DNA of 64,000 bases from Medicago truncatula (GCF_003473485.1 NC_053045.1:43194494-43258493), one strand, 5' to 3'. Shown: positions 10,077 through 22,924, counted from the stretch's first letter. Notes: generated by a model not told the origin, from the letters alone. Program-made: numbers and translations.

Positions 10077-13000
10077 ATGGCTGGTGTTTCTAGCAGAACT
10101 CGTAGCAAGAATGTTCCGTTGTTTGGTTCTCTTTTACTTGGTGGTTCATCAAAACGGAGAAAGAGTGATGAAGAAGATAAGGGGTTGGACTATGTTTCTC
10201 GTTCTAAAAAAAGGAAGATGAACGAAGAACCTTTTGTTGTTCCTGCAGATGCTGAGGTAGTTTCCATCGATGATGATGAATATGAAGATGTTGGTCAAGA
10301 AGGTTCAGAGCATAGTGATGACAAGATGTCTAAAGATGGAAAGTTTGTTGATGAAAATTGTGAGAGGGAACAAGATAACCCGGTTTCGATAAGTTCAGAT
10401 GAGTATGGTGAAAGTGATGAAGAACACTTTGTTGATTCTGATGCTGATAATGAAGAAGAAGAGGAAGAAGAAGAAAAAAAAGAAGATGATGCTGTTAAAG
10501 AGGGAGTAAAAAGTGATGAAAGTGGGGGAATTGGTAGGTTTTCTGATAAAGGTGAAAAGGTTATAATTGATTTGGATGATTCTGAAGAGAGTGAGGAGGA
10601 GGATGATTCTGATGAGAGTGAAGAAAATGACTCTAGTGATGAAGATTTTGCAGTTGATGAACTGAATGAAATTTCAGACAATCATGATGATGACAGTTCT
10701 TCTAGCTCCTCTTATGTTGATGATGATGATGACGAGGAGGAGGAGGAGGAGGAGGAGGTGGTGGAGAAGGAGAAAAAAGAGGGTTACAGAAAAGACTTCA
10801 ATGTGGTGGAGGAATTAGTAAGAAAGGTGAAGAGTCAAAAAAGGGGAATTTCTGAGGGTAATGATGAGGAAGTAAATGTTGAGAATTGTTCATCTTCTGA
10901 TAATGATGATGAGGAGATGGTGAGAGAGGGGAAGGATAAAAAGAGTGGAATTTCTGAGAGGAATAATGAGAAAGTAAATGTTGAGAATAGTCCATCTTAT
11001 GATAATGATGAAGAAATGGTGAGAGAGGTGAAGCGTAAAAAAAGTGGAATTTTTAAGAGGAAATACGAGAAGGTAGAGAATGAGAATGTTCCATCTTCCA
11101 CAAATATTGATGAGTTGGAGCATGCAGATCATGCTAGTGTTTCCTCCTGTATCATTGAGAAGAAGGGTAGTTCTTCTTCTAAACTGAATGGAGTATCAGA
11201 GACACTGAAACCAATGAGTGTGGATGTTGGAGTGAATGCCAAGTCAAAAGCCAAATCCAAAGAAAATGTTGGTGATTCTGATCGAGGAAAAGATCAATTT
11301 GTTAAAGGCTTAGATGTTGGAGGAGTTTCTTCAGTTCATAGAAAGCAAGAAAAGATGAATGAATCAGATAAACAGAAAACAATGGAGAACAAAAGAAGGG
11401 ATTATAAAGGTAGAGCTAACATCTGTAATGGTGAGAAGAAGGAATCTATTGATACCAATGGTTTGAATCAAAGCGTCAAAAGCACACATTTTACGCGGAA
11501 GGAGTTGCGTTCACTCGAACTCCTTGTTAAATGCTATTGGGAAAGAAAGAATACCATTAACAATGATTCAATTGTGTTAGAGGATAACGACGATGGTGTT
11601 GGTCAGCAAGATACATGGCCACCACCAGTCTCTGTGGAGACACCTCGTGAACGGATATGGAGCCTTAAAAAGGTGGAAAAAGTAGAAAAGACCAAGGAGG
11701 AAGAGGAGGAGGAAGTGTTATGGGATGAATTTGATACAGCCCGTAGAGAATCTGACGCTGAATCCATGGTAATCCTCCTCTATAAGAACATATAAATTTG
11801 AACTTTGCTTTTAAATTTTAATTTGTGAACTATAGGACTAGTGCTTAAGCTTTGTGAACTAATAGGACTAGTGCTTAAGCTGATTTTGATTTTTAATTTA
11901 AACTGTTTATATGTTAAACTTTGGTGATCTAAATGATATCTATAAGATTCACAATGAGATTCGTAAGGAAAAATCAGTGACATAGCGTGTTACTCTCTGC
12001 AGATTGGAAATTTAGGAGAAAACGGAGGTCCATCGTTCCGCTGTGAACATGATAGTTTTCTCGATGAAGAGATTGGTCTATTTTGCAAATTGTGTCATGA
12101 GGTTGTTACTGAGATCAAATATATCTCACCACCTGTGGTAAGCACCGTTTCATGTTTATTTATGTAAAATAACCTGGTTAATTTTTTAATTTTGATCTGG
12201 ATAGCGAAATTTGAAAAAATGCTATTGTTCCGCAATAGGCGGCGATTCAATATGAAGTGTTGTCTAATTGTGTGGCTAAAGTGGCGCTATTTTGAACATA
12301 CCGCTTTATTTTGTGATCCTCGATTGACAAACTGATTCACATTATTTTTTTCATTCTCAATACATTAAAATTCGCATTATATGTTAAAACTGAAGAGAAA
12401 GAAACAATTTCTGTGGTATTCAATGTATTATTATGATTTATGGCATTATAATGACATTTAGTACTCATGTAGTAATGGAAAAGGACCTTAGTTGTATGTT
12501 TGTTCTGATTTGATAATGGGATCCGTTGGTGGTGGGAGGCATTGATGTTTGTATCTTTTGTTTTATGCTGATTTGATTTATTTGAAAACAAGTTTAAGTT
12601 TAAATTTTCTTGCTGTTAGATTAATATTTTGACATCATGCTGATATAAGGTTTGATAAGAGGAACTGAATTTTGCATACTTGTTTTTCACGTGACACAGA
12701 TTGATAGATTTCCCGGTGAAGGTTCAGGAAAAAAAGCATCATTTGATGGAGTAAATGTTTCACATGTTGATGGATCTCAGTTAAATGTTTCTGATAATGA
12801 TTCGGAGACTAATTTCTCTCGCAATGAAGGCACAGTTTGGGACCTAATTCCTGGTGTGAAACAAAAATTATATCCTCATCAACAAGAAGGCTTTGAATTC
12901 ATTTGGAAAAACATGGCAGGACACACTGAGCTTCAAAAGTTAAAGAATGCCGATCCTTCCAGCGAAGGTGGCTGTATTATTTCTCATGCTCCTGGAACCG

Positions 13001-14595
13001 GAAAGACAAGGCTGACCATAGTGTTTCTCAAGGCATATTTGAAAGCCTTTCCCAAATGCTTGCCGATTATTGTTGCTCCTGCTAGTATACTACTAACTTG
13101 GGAGGATGAATTCAAGAAATTGGACATCGGAGTTCCATTTCACAATTTAAACAATCCCGAGTTATCTGGTAAAGAGCATCCTGATGCGGTTGAAACATTT
13201 GATATGTCTAATGCACGGCATAATATTCATGAAACGCGGATGGCAAAACTGATTTCGTGGTTCAAAGAACCAAGCATTCTTGGAATCAGCTATAATTTGT
13301 TTGGGAAAAAATGCCAAGATAAGAGAAAGCATGAAAATGTGAATGAGAGAGAAGGAAACTGTGATATGCGAAAGGTTCTACTTAATTCTCCTGGGTTGTT
13401 AGTTCTAGACGAAGGACACACACCAAGAAATCAAAGAAGTCATATTTGGAAGGTGTTTTTGAAGCTTCAAACACAGAAGCGTATTATCCTTTCCGGAACT
13501 CCATTCCAGAACAATTTCTGGGAGCTTTACAGCACCTTAAGCTTAGTGAAGCCTTCTTTTCCTAACACAATACCGCCTGAGCTAAAAAGTTTTTGCCAAA
13601 ATCAGGGACTTAAATCATCTAAAAAATGGAATTGGGAACCAGCGTTGCTCAACAAAACAAGAGACCCTTCTGATGATCAGATCAAGAAGTTTAAATTGCT
13701 AATGGATCCCTTTGTTCATGTGCACAAAGGCGCAATCCTTGAAAATAAGCTTCCTGGGTTAAGGGACAGTTTGGTGACTTTGAAGGCTGGTAGTTTGCAG
13801 AATGAAATTCTGAAGAGCATTAAACGTTCTCAGAACACAATATTTAACTTTGAACGTAAGGTAGCGTTGACATCTGTCCATCCATCGCTTTTCCTTGAAT
13901 GTGCTCTTTCAGAAGAAGAAAAATCTGCTCTCGACAAGGATCAGCTGGAAAAGCTTAGACTGAACCCACATGAAGGTGTCAAAACAAAATTTTTGTTCGA
14001 GTTTGTTCGGCTATGTGATGCTTTTCACGAGAAAGTTCTTGTGTTCAGCCAATTCCATGCTCCTTTACAATTAATAAAAGACCAATTAAACTCAGCTTTT
14101 AAATGGTCTGAGGGAAAGGAAGTGCTGGTCATGTCTGGCGAGGATCCTCCAAAGGTCAAGCAATCCGTAATCCATAGCTTCAACGTTGAAAATTGCCAAG
14201 CAAAAGTTTTACTTGCATCTACAAAAGCTTGTTCTGAGGGAATTAGCTTAGTTGGAGCTTCAAGGGTTGTACTTCTGGATGTTGTATGGAATCCTTCGGT
14301 CGAAAGACAAGCTATCAGCCGAGCGTATAGGATTGGTCAGAAGAGAGTAGTATACACATACCATCTGCTCGCTGAAGGGACTACTGAGGAAGAAAAATAT
14401 GGTAAACAGGCCGAAAAAGACCGGTTATCTGAGCTTGTTTTTTCAGCAAAAAATGCTGCCAATAATGGTGATAAGTCCAAGAGCTCTGCTGTGAACTTCG
14501 AAGATAGAGTTCTTGATGAGATGACTAAACACGAAAAGCTCAAAGGCATATTTGTTAAGTGCGTAGTACTGAGGAAGGAGCGAGATGTGGTCTGA
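10077..14595 (+). CDS. CLSY: CLASSY (CLSY3/4-type) SNF2-family chromatin remodeler, 3 coding exons, about 1240 aa
   Basis: Exons 10077-11768, 12003-12137 and 12700-14595, all joined in phase 0. I chose the ATG at 10077 (MAGVSSRTRSKNVPLFG); the reading frame stays open upstream but has no better ATG. Residues 1-564 are basic then strongly acidic (Glu/Asp/Ser runs) with a likely nuclear signal around KRRKSDEED and SKKRKM. Exon 2 holds a Cys/His cluster (FRCEHDSF, GLFCKLCHEV). Exon 3 carries the SNF2 ATPase: Walker A HAPGTGKT (about 705-712), DEGHTPRN in place of DEAH (about 846-853), SGTPFQNNFWELYS, and the helicase C-lobe with VFSQFHAPLQLI and ISRAYRIGQKR. DEGH-TPRN is characteristic of the plant DRD1/CLSY clade. 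Family members recruit RNA polymerase IV to make 24-nt siRNA precursors for RNA-directed DNA methylation. Length and acidic N-terminus favour CLSY3/4 over CLSY1/2. All motifs look intact. Confidence 0.9.
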
Positions 14596-14663
14596 GAGTT
14601 TTGGCCGTGGATCCAATGTCGTGTTTGGATACATTTATGTGTTTGCAAGAATATCAAATTTTC

Positions 14664-15201
14664 AATAAATTAAGTTTCTGTGTATAGACCAAGGACTACT
14701 TGCAAAGGTAAGAATATTTTTGTCTTTGTATTTTGTTAGTACTCATGATGAATCAATGATATACTGTGACCAAAGGTTAAACAAAAAACGGAAATGCTCT
14801 TAATTTAACCATTTTGATTAGATCAAATTATCTCTATGTTGCTTTATTCAGATCGTGCTTCTGATGTAGCTCTTTGTTTTTGCAGATTCTTCAACATTGG
14901 TCACTATACAAAATTTAATGCAGGCTTGTTAAATAAATTAAGTTTCTGTGTATAGACCAAGGACTACTTGCAAAGGTAAGAATATTTTTGTCTTTGTATT
15001 TTGTTAGTACTCATGATGAATCAATGATATACTGTGACCAAAGGTTAAACAAAAAACGAAAATGCTCTTAATTTAACCATTTTGATTAGATCAAATTATC
15101 TCTATGTTGCTTTATTCAGATCATGCTTCTGATGTAGCTCTTTGTTTTTGCAGATTCTTCAACATTGGTCACTATACAAAATTTAATGCAGGCTTGTTAA
15201 A
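14664..15201 (+). repeat. 268-bp tandem duplication at the CLASSY 3' end
   Basis: Two nearly identical direct copies, about 14664-14933 and 14932-15201, offset by 268 bp; I see only a few base differences. Each copy begins with an AATAAA poly(A)-type signal and contains an intron-like unit: AAAGGTAAGAATA donor and TTTTTGCAG acceptor. The duplication probably lies in the CLASSY 3' UTR or just beyond it, so transcripts could use either of two poly(A) signals or splice a 3'-UTR intron. Confidence 0.85.
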
Positions 15202-16160
15202 TTGATGAAAATAGGTTTCATAAGTAAACACATTAGGATGTCATTTATTACTATATGTTAAGTAAAGCAATTTCTTTCCTAGGACTTACAACTTAGGATA
15301 TATATTACTATCTGTTAAGTAATGCAACTCCTTTGCTAACTTAGGATACATAACAAGTCATTTATACATTTATGTTATCATTTTACTAATTATTATTAGA
15401 ATAAACAATAAATGATCGTTATTTCTTCACACAAAAAATGATCGTTATTTTTTTTTTATTTTATATACATGCAAACAAAATATGTCGAGTTGATAAATAA
15501 TTTTGCTATATGCTTTAACAATAATTTGTAGATAAACAGCACACTTTTAGAGAAAAGACAATTATTCTTGTGTGAACCTATTAACAAAGATAGGAGCTAC
15601 ATTTACTTAAATATTGGATCTTTGTTCTTGCTCTTTTCTTCCTGCTATCTGCTATAAGCAAAGAGAGGAACTACATTGACTTACATATGCATATCCATTC
15701 CTTCTTTCCTGATATTGGAGTTTTCTTCTTGCTCTTTTCTTCCTGTCATCAAATAGGACTTTGTAAAATGTTGAACATTGTAAAATCTAATGGATGTGGC
15801 TCAGTTGGTTGGCCAAGCTGAGCTTATCAAATAGGACTGCAAGAGAGGAGACATATCGTAAAGGAATTGATACAACTATGCTGTAGTTTGATACAACTAA
15901 TGGATTGAAATGAAATTGGAATGTGGGTGACATATACGGACCATTATGCTGCTCTTCCAATATGATTATACCCTCACAAAGATGATTCATCGTTCGTAAA
16001 ACTACTGAAAGTGAAAACAGCAATTCATTTTCATTGATATTTATCCGAAATCATATAAATTTCTTCAAAAAGTTGCTCAACTTGCATCAATCTTATACAA
16101 CTTGTTTCCTTTTGCAAATCTTATGGTGTGTAGATTTCTTCATTCGTTTTATATCAAAGG
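15202..16160. other. Spacer without supported genes
   Basis: AT-rich. At about 15794 a GTGGCTCAGTTGGTTGG block resembles a tRNA A box and may start a decayed SINE. 16045-16158 repeats the spacer block at 4285-4390. Nothing else stands out. Confidence 0.4.
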
Positions 16161-16167
16161 CTTATTA

Positions 16168-16839
16168 TGATGGAACAAATGAATGAATCAATTCTCATTA
16201 AGTGTGATCAAAGTGATAGTACAGCTTATATAGGAGAAGTGAAATACAATAGGAACTATGCTACACTAACTGTATATTAACAAACACTCTAATACAGTTA
16301 GGTAAATGTAACTAACTGATAACTTGTATATCAAGTTATCTCTATATCTAGGATTTATCATCACTAATGTCTTAACTATGCAATAGCCTCCCACAAGTTG
16401 GAGGTTGGCAAATGTCTACCAATCCCAACTTGGATAAGAGTGTATGGAAAGGTTGAGGTAGCAAATCCTTTGTGAAGAAGTCTGCAATCTGAGCCTGAGA
16501 AGTGATTGGAAGCAATTTCATGACACCAGCTTGCAGCTTTTCCCTAAGCAAGTGACAGTCAATCTCTAAGTGCTTTGTTCTTTCATGAAAAACTGGGTTA
16601 GCTGCAATGTGAAGGACACTCTGATTGTCACAGTAGATGACAGGTGGTTTGGTGCAAGTTAACTGCAAATCCTGAATGAGATATAGAAGCCACTGCAATT
16701 CACAAGTAGCAGCTGCAAGTGCCATATACTCAACTTTGGATGAGGATCTAGATACAAGCAACTGCTTCTTTGTGCGCCAAGAAATGAGGGATTTACCTAA
16801 GAAGAAGCACTGGCCTGAAATAGATCTTCTGATGTGCAA
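16168..16839 (-). mobile_element. Ty1/copia retrotransposon relic: RNase H end of pol plus LTR
   Basis: The minus-strand frame 16839-16372 encodes a copia RNase H: SWRTKKQLLVSRSSSKVEYMA, TCELQWLLYLI, YCDNQSVLHIAANPVFHERT and HLLREKLQAG, then the copia-type C-terminus ADFFTKDLLPQPF. Downstream of it 16363-16168 looks like a short LTR of about 196 bp, starting TGATGATAAATCC and ending TTGTTCCATCA (TG...CA), with a CTATATAAG TATA box inside. The purine tract before it is weak. Everything upstream of RNase H (gag, integrase, most of reverse transcriptase) is missing, so the element is dead. Copia elements replicate by reverse transcription of genomic RNA. Confidence 0.85.
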
Positions 16840-16899
16840 AGATATCGCTCTGTTCTTTGTTGGAGTTGAATTTCATTGGGCCAATTGGGTTTTACATTT

Positions 16900-18098
16900 T
16901 CAGTTGTTGAAAAATATCTCAATCGAGGTTTCGAGTTAGATGTGAAAACTCTTACTACCTTGGTCCAAGGTTTGTGAGCAATCTCTTAACCTTGTGAATT
17001 ATGAATAGTTGAGTTTTTATAGAGGTGGGGACATTAGAATCATGGAGAACAAACTCCAAATATAGTCGTTACACTACATTCTTTAATGTGGACTTCAGAG
17101 TCTTGGAGAACAAGTTACTTCTGTTATGATGTGAATATGAACCAAATTTATACTTTGATAATGGTTCTTAGGTGTTGTTTTGATGATCAAACTGTTAGCA
17201 GCCAACACTCGGATAGATAAGATTCTTGAGAAGAGTTTATAAAGAGGAAGCACTCCTCACCTTACAAGCTGATTTTGTAAGGATGAGTTAGGCCCCATAA
17301 TTTGTGACACGAAGACGTTTGTTTCTTTCAATAATTTAACAGTTTGGCACCTATATGGTGTGATTGATATCAATGAAAGAAGGCATCTTATCAATCAGTA
17401 AAATACAACTTTTTCTTATCACTAAAATCAGAATTGCATTCACTCAAAAGGCTCAAAGGCACCGGGAATCATTCATCCCTTGTATACCACGCGTTGAACT
17501 ACGATTTTCTCGTATACTCTCCATGAACATCTAAAACTGTACTGCATAACACTAAGAACATTGTTAAATGTTCATTCGTTTACGCTATTTTAAATTTGAC
17601 TTAATCATTTTATTTAGAGAATCGTTTCAATTCAGTTTTACGACTATGCTACAGTTTCAATTTCATTCGTTTACATTATTTTCTTGATTCAAATGAAATT
17701 GGAATGTGGACTAACCAACAGATATGAACAGTTATGCAGTTATGCGGCTCTTCCAATATACCCTCAAAAAATGGTTCATCCTTACTGATAAAACTACTTC
17801 AGAATTTTATATCAGTGATCAATGCTCTTAATTTTTTCAAAGTTTACTGAAGGTATGATCAAACATAATCCAAAAACTGATACTCTCCTATAATAGAACG
17901 AATGAGTACATTTTTATTTGATTACATCATAATTTCATGAACATTTGCCTCAAGAAACTAACACATTTTTATTTGATTACATCTGCACTACTGGACTCAA
18001 TCAACAGGAATTTTTTTTTTCTCACTACGTGACTAGCTAAGAGACAAAGACAATAACTTCAGGGGAGGTATTTACACCAAGGAACAAAGACAATAACT
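16900..18098. other. Spacer and 3' flank of copy B
   Basis: No gene supported. The last 200 bp (GATTACATCATAATTTCATGAACATTT near 17920, then TTTACACCAA near 18071) match the 3' flank of copy A around 320-360 and 505, so they belong to the duplicated LEUNIG-like unit and probably hold the copy B 3' UTR. Confidence 0.45.
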
Positions 18099-21013
18099 TC
18101 ATCTCCATATCTTCACCACAGAATCATCGCTAGCTGATGTGATGGTTTCATTTTGAGCCACTGCTAGTCCAGTAATTGATAAATCAGAAGCATGTGTACT
18201 GCTATGTGTTTGGCCATTCTCAAGAATCAACAATTCCAGGCACTGTAATAAATTGTACACATATTATTTACTTTCTCTTTATGCAATAAGTTTTTTTACT
18301 TGCTGCATGACAATCAAACCCAAAAACTTTAAGCTGAAATACTTGAAACATAAAAGTATTTATTACTTTCAGAGGAACCAGTTGGAAATCTTTATTTTTA
18401 TCCTCTTTTTTTTTGTTACAAACTCGATTCTTATTCTATTTCAATTTAGGGAGCCCAAATTTATATGGTCTAATTTAGCAAGTCATGTACTACCAAGAGA
18501 TTATGAGCTTCATGAATAGATGCCAGTATAAGTCCATTGGGGATAATGAAAACCTTAATTAGTCAATAAATAGGTCCAAACCATTGAAAATTGAAAACTG
18601 TTTACCTTCTATCTATATAAAGAGAAGTTAAGATCCAATCAAAAGAACTAAAAAGATTTGGTTGAGGATGAATCATGAGGCCATATTCTATTGATTGTCA
18701 GAAGATAGATATGCAATCAATAGCTATGGATTTATGTATTAACCATATCCTCCATAATCTAGTAAACAATAGCTTGATTCTATGGCCTTAAGCGTTTGTT
18801 ATAGATTGTAGGCCTATGAAATTTTCAGGTTTTGCATAATGTATGAAAACAGGACTTTAATCCACAAATCATCACAACAGCATAAGCAGCTGGAGATATA
18901 GACACAGCCCATATATGAAAACAGGACTTCATTCCATAAATCAGGATAATCAATATAGAAGGGACAGCAATCATAATGGAAGCGGAGGGAAGTGTTTACC
19001 TGAAAACAACCAATAACTAAGACGTTAGGGTATCGAGGATGGAATATGACGGACTGAAACCTCTTCCCATTTGATGGATACTCATATATGGACTCTTTCA
19101 TAAAAACTGACAAAACACGTACATCATCTTCACTGACAGAGGCAATCATATTCCCAGTGGCATCCCAACATATAGACTTAATTTCTTTGACGTGTCCCTA
19201 ATTAGGAATGAGATTCAGATTCATGGTGAAGTAATACTGGTGTCATGATACACAGCTTATATATGATATGTGAAGCTCACCTGAAATTTGTGGAAAACAC
19301 TCAAATCCTGAGTATTAAATATGGTTATAACATTTTGATTAGCAACTGCCAAAAACGTCCCAGATCCAGGCTGAAATCTCACTTGCCTTCCACCTTCCTG
19401 AAATTCATGTTTATACAAGTCATAGTACTCATGTGACCTGTGAGTGGTTATTCAGTTTTGAATACTAAAATATGAGTGTTAGACTCACTGTAAAGTTGTT
19501 AATCGTGACACACTGTTCGAGATCCCATACTTTAATTGCATCACATGTATCAGACGAGCAAAGAATTTCTCGTAATGGGTGGAAGTCCAATGAACTTACT
19601 ATCCCATTATGCCCAGCAAGTTCAAGCAACTCTCTCTCAGGCTATACATATATCATGAAACATCAAAACATAATGAATTAATCCATGAGTTACAAAGGAA
19701 AGACTATTGCAGAAGAGTGAGTAGAAGGAGCTAAGAAAAGAAAGAAACTTACTCTTGTTCTTTTTGCGTGCCATAGTTTTACTGTTCTATCAGCAGAAGA
19801 AGTTGCAAATATAGGTGATCCTGATCGAAATCTGACTTCTAAGATGGCATCTAAATGTGTCTCTGATGTTGTAAAAGAATTACCAGTTTCCATGTAGCAA
19901 ATGAAAGGCTATTTAAACCACAATATAAGGATCAGTACATTGCACAACGTGAGGGTAAACAAATTGAATTGGAAAATTTATTGCATTATTTATTCACCTG
20001 CTTCCCAAGTCCACCACTTGCAACAATCTTTCCATCTGATGAAAAATCACAGGACAAAAGCTTCTGACCGCTTTGAAAACCTTGAGTTTAAAATTAGAAT
20101 AGACATTGAATCAATTAAATGTCCTTAATTGTCATCTCGATTTAGAACGGAAGTTACAAAATGCAATATATAGTTCGCGAGACACTAACAAAGATTTTGT
20201 GAAGTATATGAAATGACAAGATTGTGAAGGACTTTGTAAAGATGTATAGAAAAGAAATTTACTCTCAAGGTGTTGAATAGCATATCCATCCGGAATTATT
20301 TGAGGGGTATTTTCCATTATAGGACCAACGTTTTGGGCCTGAAAATTGAGTAATTAATATATGACTGTGTTGCACTATATATGAAACCAAGAACCAGTTA
20401 TTAACATTGAACATTTAGCCATCATATATAACCTGACTCTGACTGGAAGTTCCTGACATCTGTAGCTTAGAGTCATAGAATCTAGTCCAGATGTAGTACA
20501 AGAAACCACGTGGTTCTTGATCAAATTCTGAAAACACAGATAAATAATATAAGAACAATAATTAGTCACAGAAATGAATAAAAAAGAATATACAATAATA
20601 AGATAAAGAAAGAAATATTATAATGCAAGGGGCATCAATGAAGAAACCATTCTTGGGAAACATGATTAAAGAAAAAACTAAAAAAACAGACATGAATGAT
20701 TTTAGAACTGACATTACTACCGAAATTGCACATCAAGAACTGATTAATGGGTAAAGAAAGAGCAAAATCAGACATATATACATACCAGCAAGAGTTTGTC
20801 CATTATTAACTTGAGCTTCATTTTGGAAAATCTGTGCAGTTTCCAAGAATCCTTTCTTCTTGAGGTAATCATGCAGAAAGATTTGAAAACTACACAGAAC
20901 ACACACACACTGATAAGAAACAAAATGAAAGAAAGCAGCGCAAGAAAAAGGAAAAAACATGCATGCATGCAGCGTTTTTCTCACAGTTCTTCTTTGGGAT
21001 TTTTCTGGTTCAT
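18099..21013 (-). CDS. Compact LEUNIG-like transcriptional co-repressor, copy B (10 exons, 384 aa)
   Basis: Exons on the minus strand: 21013-20985, 20889-20786, 20527-20433, 20338-20263, 20080-19998, 19908-19753, 19641-19489, 19397-19281, 19197-19000 and 18242-18099 (1155 nt, no internal stop). The protein starts MNQKNPKEEL, with the LisH segment FLHDYLKKKGFLETAQIF and LUFS-like FDQEPRGFLYYIW. WD40 repeats follow (SSADRTVKLWHA, TCDAIKVWDL, ASDDSVVKIWR at the end). In exon 8 the usual VRVWS is VRVLS, so one repeat has lost its Trp. Same architecture as copy A but with exon 3 split by an intron at 20432-20339. The 1.7 kb repeat-bearing spacer upstream separates it from pseudogene C. Nuclear co-repressor function is inferred from the family. 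Confidence 0.88.
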
Positions 21014-21130
21014 GTTGAAGGAAATTGCACTTAGATGAAGAAGAAGATTAATGGATGATGAAAATGTTGAACTAAGGTGGAGTTAATAGTGTGAGTATGC
21101 AGAGTCAAACAAAATAAGAAAATCTTTTCA

Positions 21131-21140
21131 TTTTTATATT
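21131..21140 (-). promoter_or_regulatory. TATA box of copy B
   Basis: Minus-strand AATATAAAAATG about 120 nt upstream of the copy B ATG, followed by the same ATGAAAAGATTTTC as at copy A. Position and sequence match the copy A core promoter. Confidence 0.45.
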
Positions 21141-21141
21141 C

Positions 21142-21260
21142 TACTTTGTGATCGATTAGTGAACCGGGCCAGACTGACAGGTAAAACAGTTGAACCTTGA
21201 ACCAGATATTTGTGCGGTCCAATCCTTTGAACCGGGATAAAACCAATTAAGCTGGCACAG
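21142..21260. repeat. Dispersed repeat upstream of copy B, related to one upstream of copy E
   Basis: Contains GTGAACCGGGCCAGACTG, CAGTTGAACC and TTTGAACCGGGATAAAA. A clearly related block (GTGAACCGGACCAACC, CGGTTGAACC, TTTGAACCGACATAAAA) lies at 33000-33075, 0.3 kb upstream of copy E. It is either an old transposon fragment duplicated with the genes or two independent insertions. Confidence 0.4.
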
Positions 21261-21529
21261 GCTGCCTCAGCACACAAATAACAGCCATGCACACGGTCCG
21301 TAGCGTCGCAGTGAGGTTGCTTCCTTTGCATCAGCTCGCAAGTCAGACCTCCACCGTTGATGGCGACATACCGCTGCCAATCTCTCTCTGTCTCGCAACC
21401 CATCTCTTTCCTACATTAACCCAATGGCCGGTAACCGTTTTTTTAACGGTTATGCAAGTTGAACTTCTTACCAACTAAACCAACCTCTATTTAAGTTGTT
21501 GATTTAAGCTGCATATATTTTTGGTGCAA

Positions 21530-21622
21530 CATTTAAGGTGCCGGGATTCAAACTCCGATCATGGCATACGGCCTAACAATTTCGACATTTTTGCCAGTTG
21601 AGCTAGGACTTGTGGATTTTAA
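21530..21622 (-). mobile_element. tRNA-derived SINE-like copy, second family
   Basis: On the minus strand it reads CCTAGCTCAACTGGCAAAAA (tRNA A-box-like), then GTCGAAATTGTTAGGCCG, then a B-box-like GAGTTTGAATCCCGGCA. A + strand relative lies at 29232-29318 (GTAGCTCAACCAG, GTCGAAATTGTTAGACCG, GGTTCAAATTCTG). A and B boxes at this spacing mark sequences copied from tRNA-like RNA polymerase III transcripts. Confidence 0.5.
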
Positions 21623-21873
21623 GGTGCATTCTATTTGCAATAATCATTACAAATTTTAGGGTTAAATAAGCAAGTGGTTCTCGTAAATATACATACTTTT
21701 TGGTTTTAATTCCCCTACAATATTCCTTAGATTTTTTGTCCCTCAAGAATTTATTTTAATAAAAAGTTTTTATTTTTTTGTGCCTCTTGAAATCAATTTT
21801 ATATATGTTATTGATTTTCTATATTATTTAATAAAATAATAGATTATTTTTTCTTTATCATGGTCCATGTCTA

Positions 21874-22676
21874 TCTATTATATTTTATCTATTAAAGTAG
21901 ACCCTCAAATTCATTTGATTACAACTTATCAATCATACTCCACGTAATCTTGCCACATCCTCTTAAAATCCAAGGTGGCACTTCCTAAATCCTTCCCAAC
22001 TCCCCTTTTATCAATTTTGAGCAATATGTTGGCATTCAGGTAATCATGCTTGTTCTGCTCTCACAATATTTAATGCTTTCCCTTTTTAACCATACCAATA
22101 ATACTTGTGTCTTTACTAATTTCTCTTTAACATTATGCTTGACCAAAACATTTTGGTGTGTCCTATGTTGTCTTTTAAGAATTGAGGGTAATCTACTCAA
22201 CATCCAATGAGAATTAGTCTCATGAGTAAATTTGAAAGTGGTACCAACAAACTAATTTAGTCGTGGAGTGATTTTTATTAGTTGGGTAAATTACTTACAA
22301 TATTTCAAAGTCAACCTAATAAAAACAAACAAACATTTTTTTACTTCTAGAGGACAAAGAAGCAAATAACCTCCCAAATCACAAATATCAAGCATATACA
22401 TCTAACATGTAAATATGTAAAAACAATTATTTTCTTATACAATTGGGTGGTCGGTGTCTACTTGATTTAAAACAACAATTTTTCTGAAGTGTAAAAGAAA
22501 TACAAGCTGAAACCATAATTTTCCTTTAATCTATAAAATTAATTCACATATGCATTCATGAAATAAACGTTTAGCATATTAGTACATTATAAATTACATA
22601 TAACAAATCTAATACATGTATTTATAATTCAATACAAAATACACAATCGCCGTGCAACGTGAGGGTCTCATTCTAA
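21874..22676 (+). mobile_element. Non-autonomous Helitron-like element
   Basis: The 5' end starts TCTATTATATTTTATC directly after an A, and the 3' end is GCCGTGCAACGTGAGGG, an imperfect short hairpin, followed by TCTCATTCTAA and then a T. A|TC...CTRR|T without target duplication is the Helitron insertion pattern. The 803-bp interior has no Rep/helicase ORF, so it would need an autonomous partner. Confidence 0.6.
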
Positions 22677-22924
22677 TACATTTTGTTTCAGGACAAACAT
22701 CTTTATATGTCATTGAAAATAATATTATCATCTCAATAGATCAAATTTCTATATTATAATAATAATGTTTAGAAAACTTACAATATAACTTTCAAATTTA
22801 GTGTAAAATAAATTTGTCACAACATTCATTGATATCCTCCTATAATATAGAAAAGCATGATGAGAAGCCCTTAATTTTCTTCTGTCAGTTATGTTATACA
22901 CAGACATTAACTAAAATTCATTCC

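Noticed and set aside
10295-10681. Minus-strand Ser-rich ORF of 128 codons
   Set aside because: Antisense shadow of the acidic Glu/Asp codons of the CLASSY first exon.
21134-21403. Minus-strand 89-codon ORF upstream of copy B
   Set aside because: Falls in a dispersed GTGAACCGG repeat and has no protein-like features.
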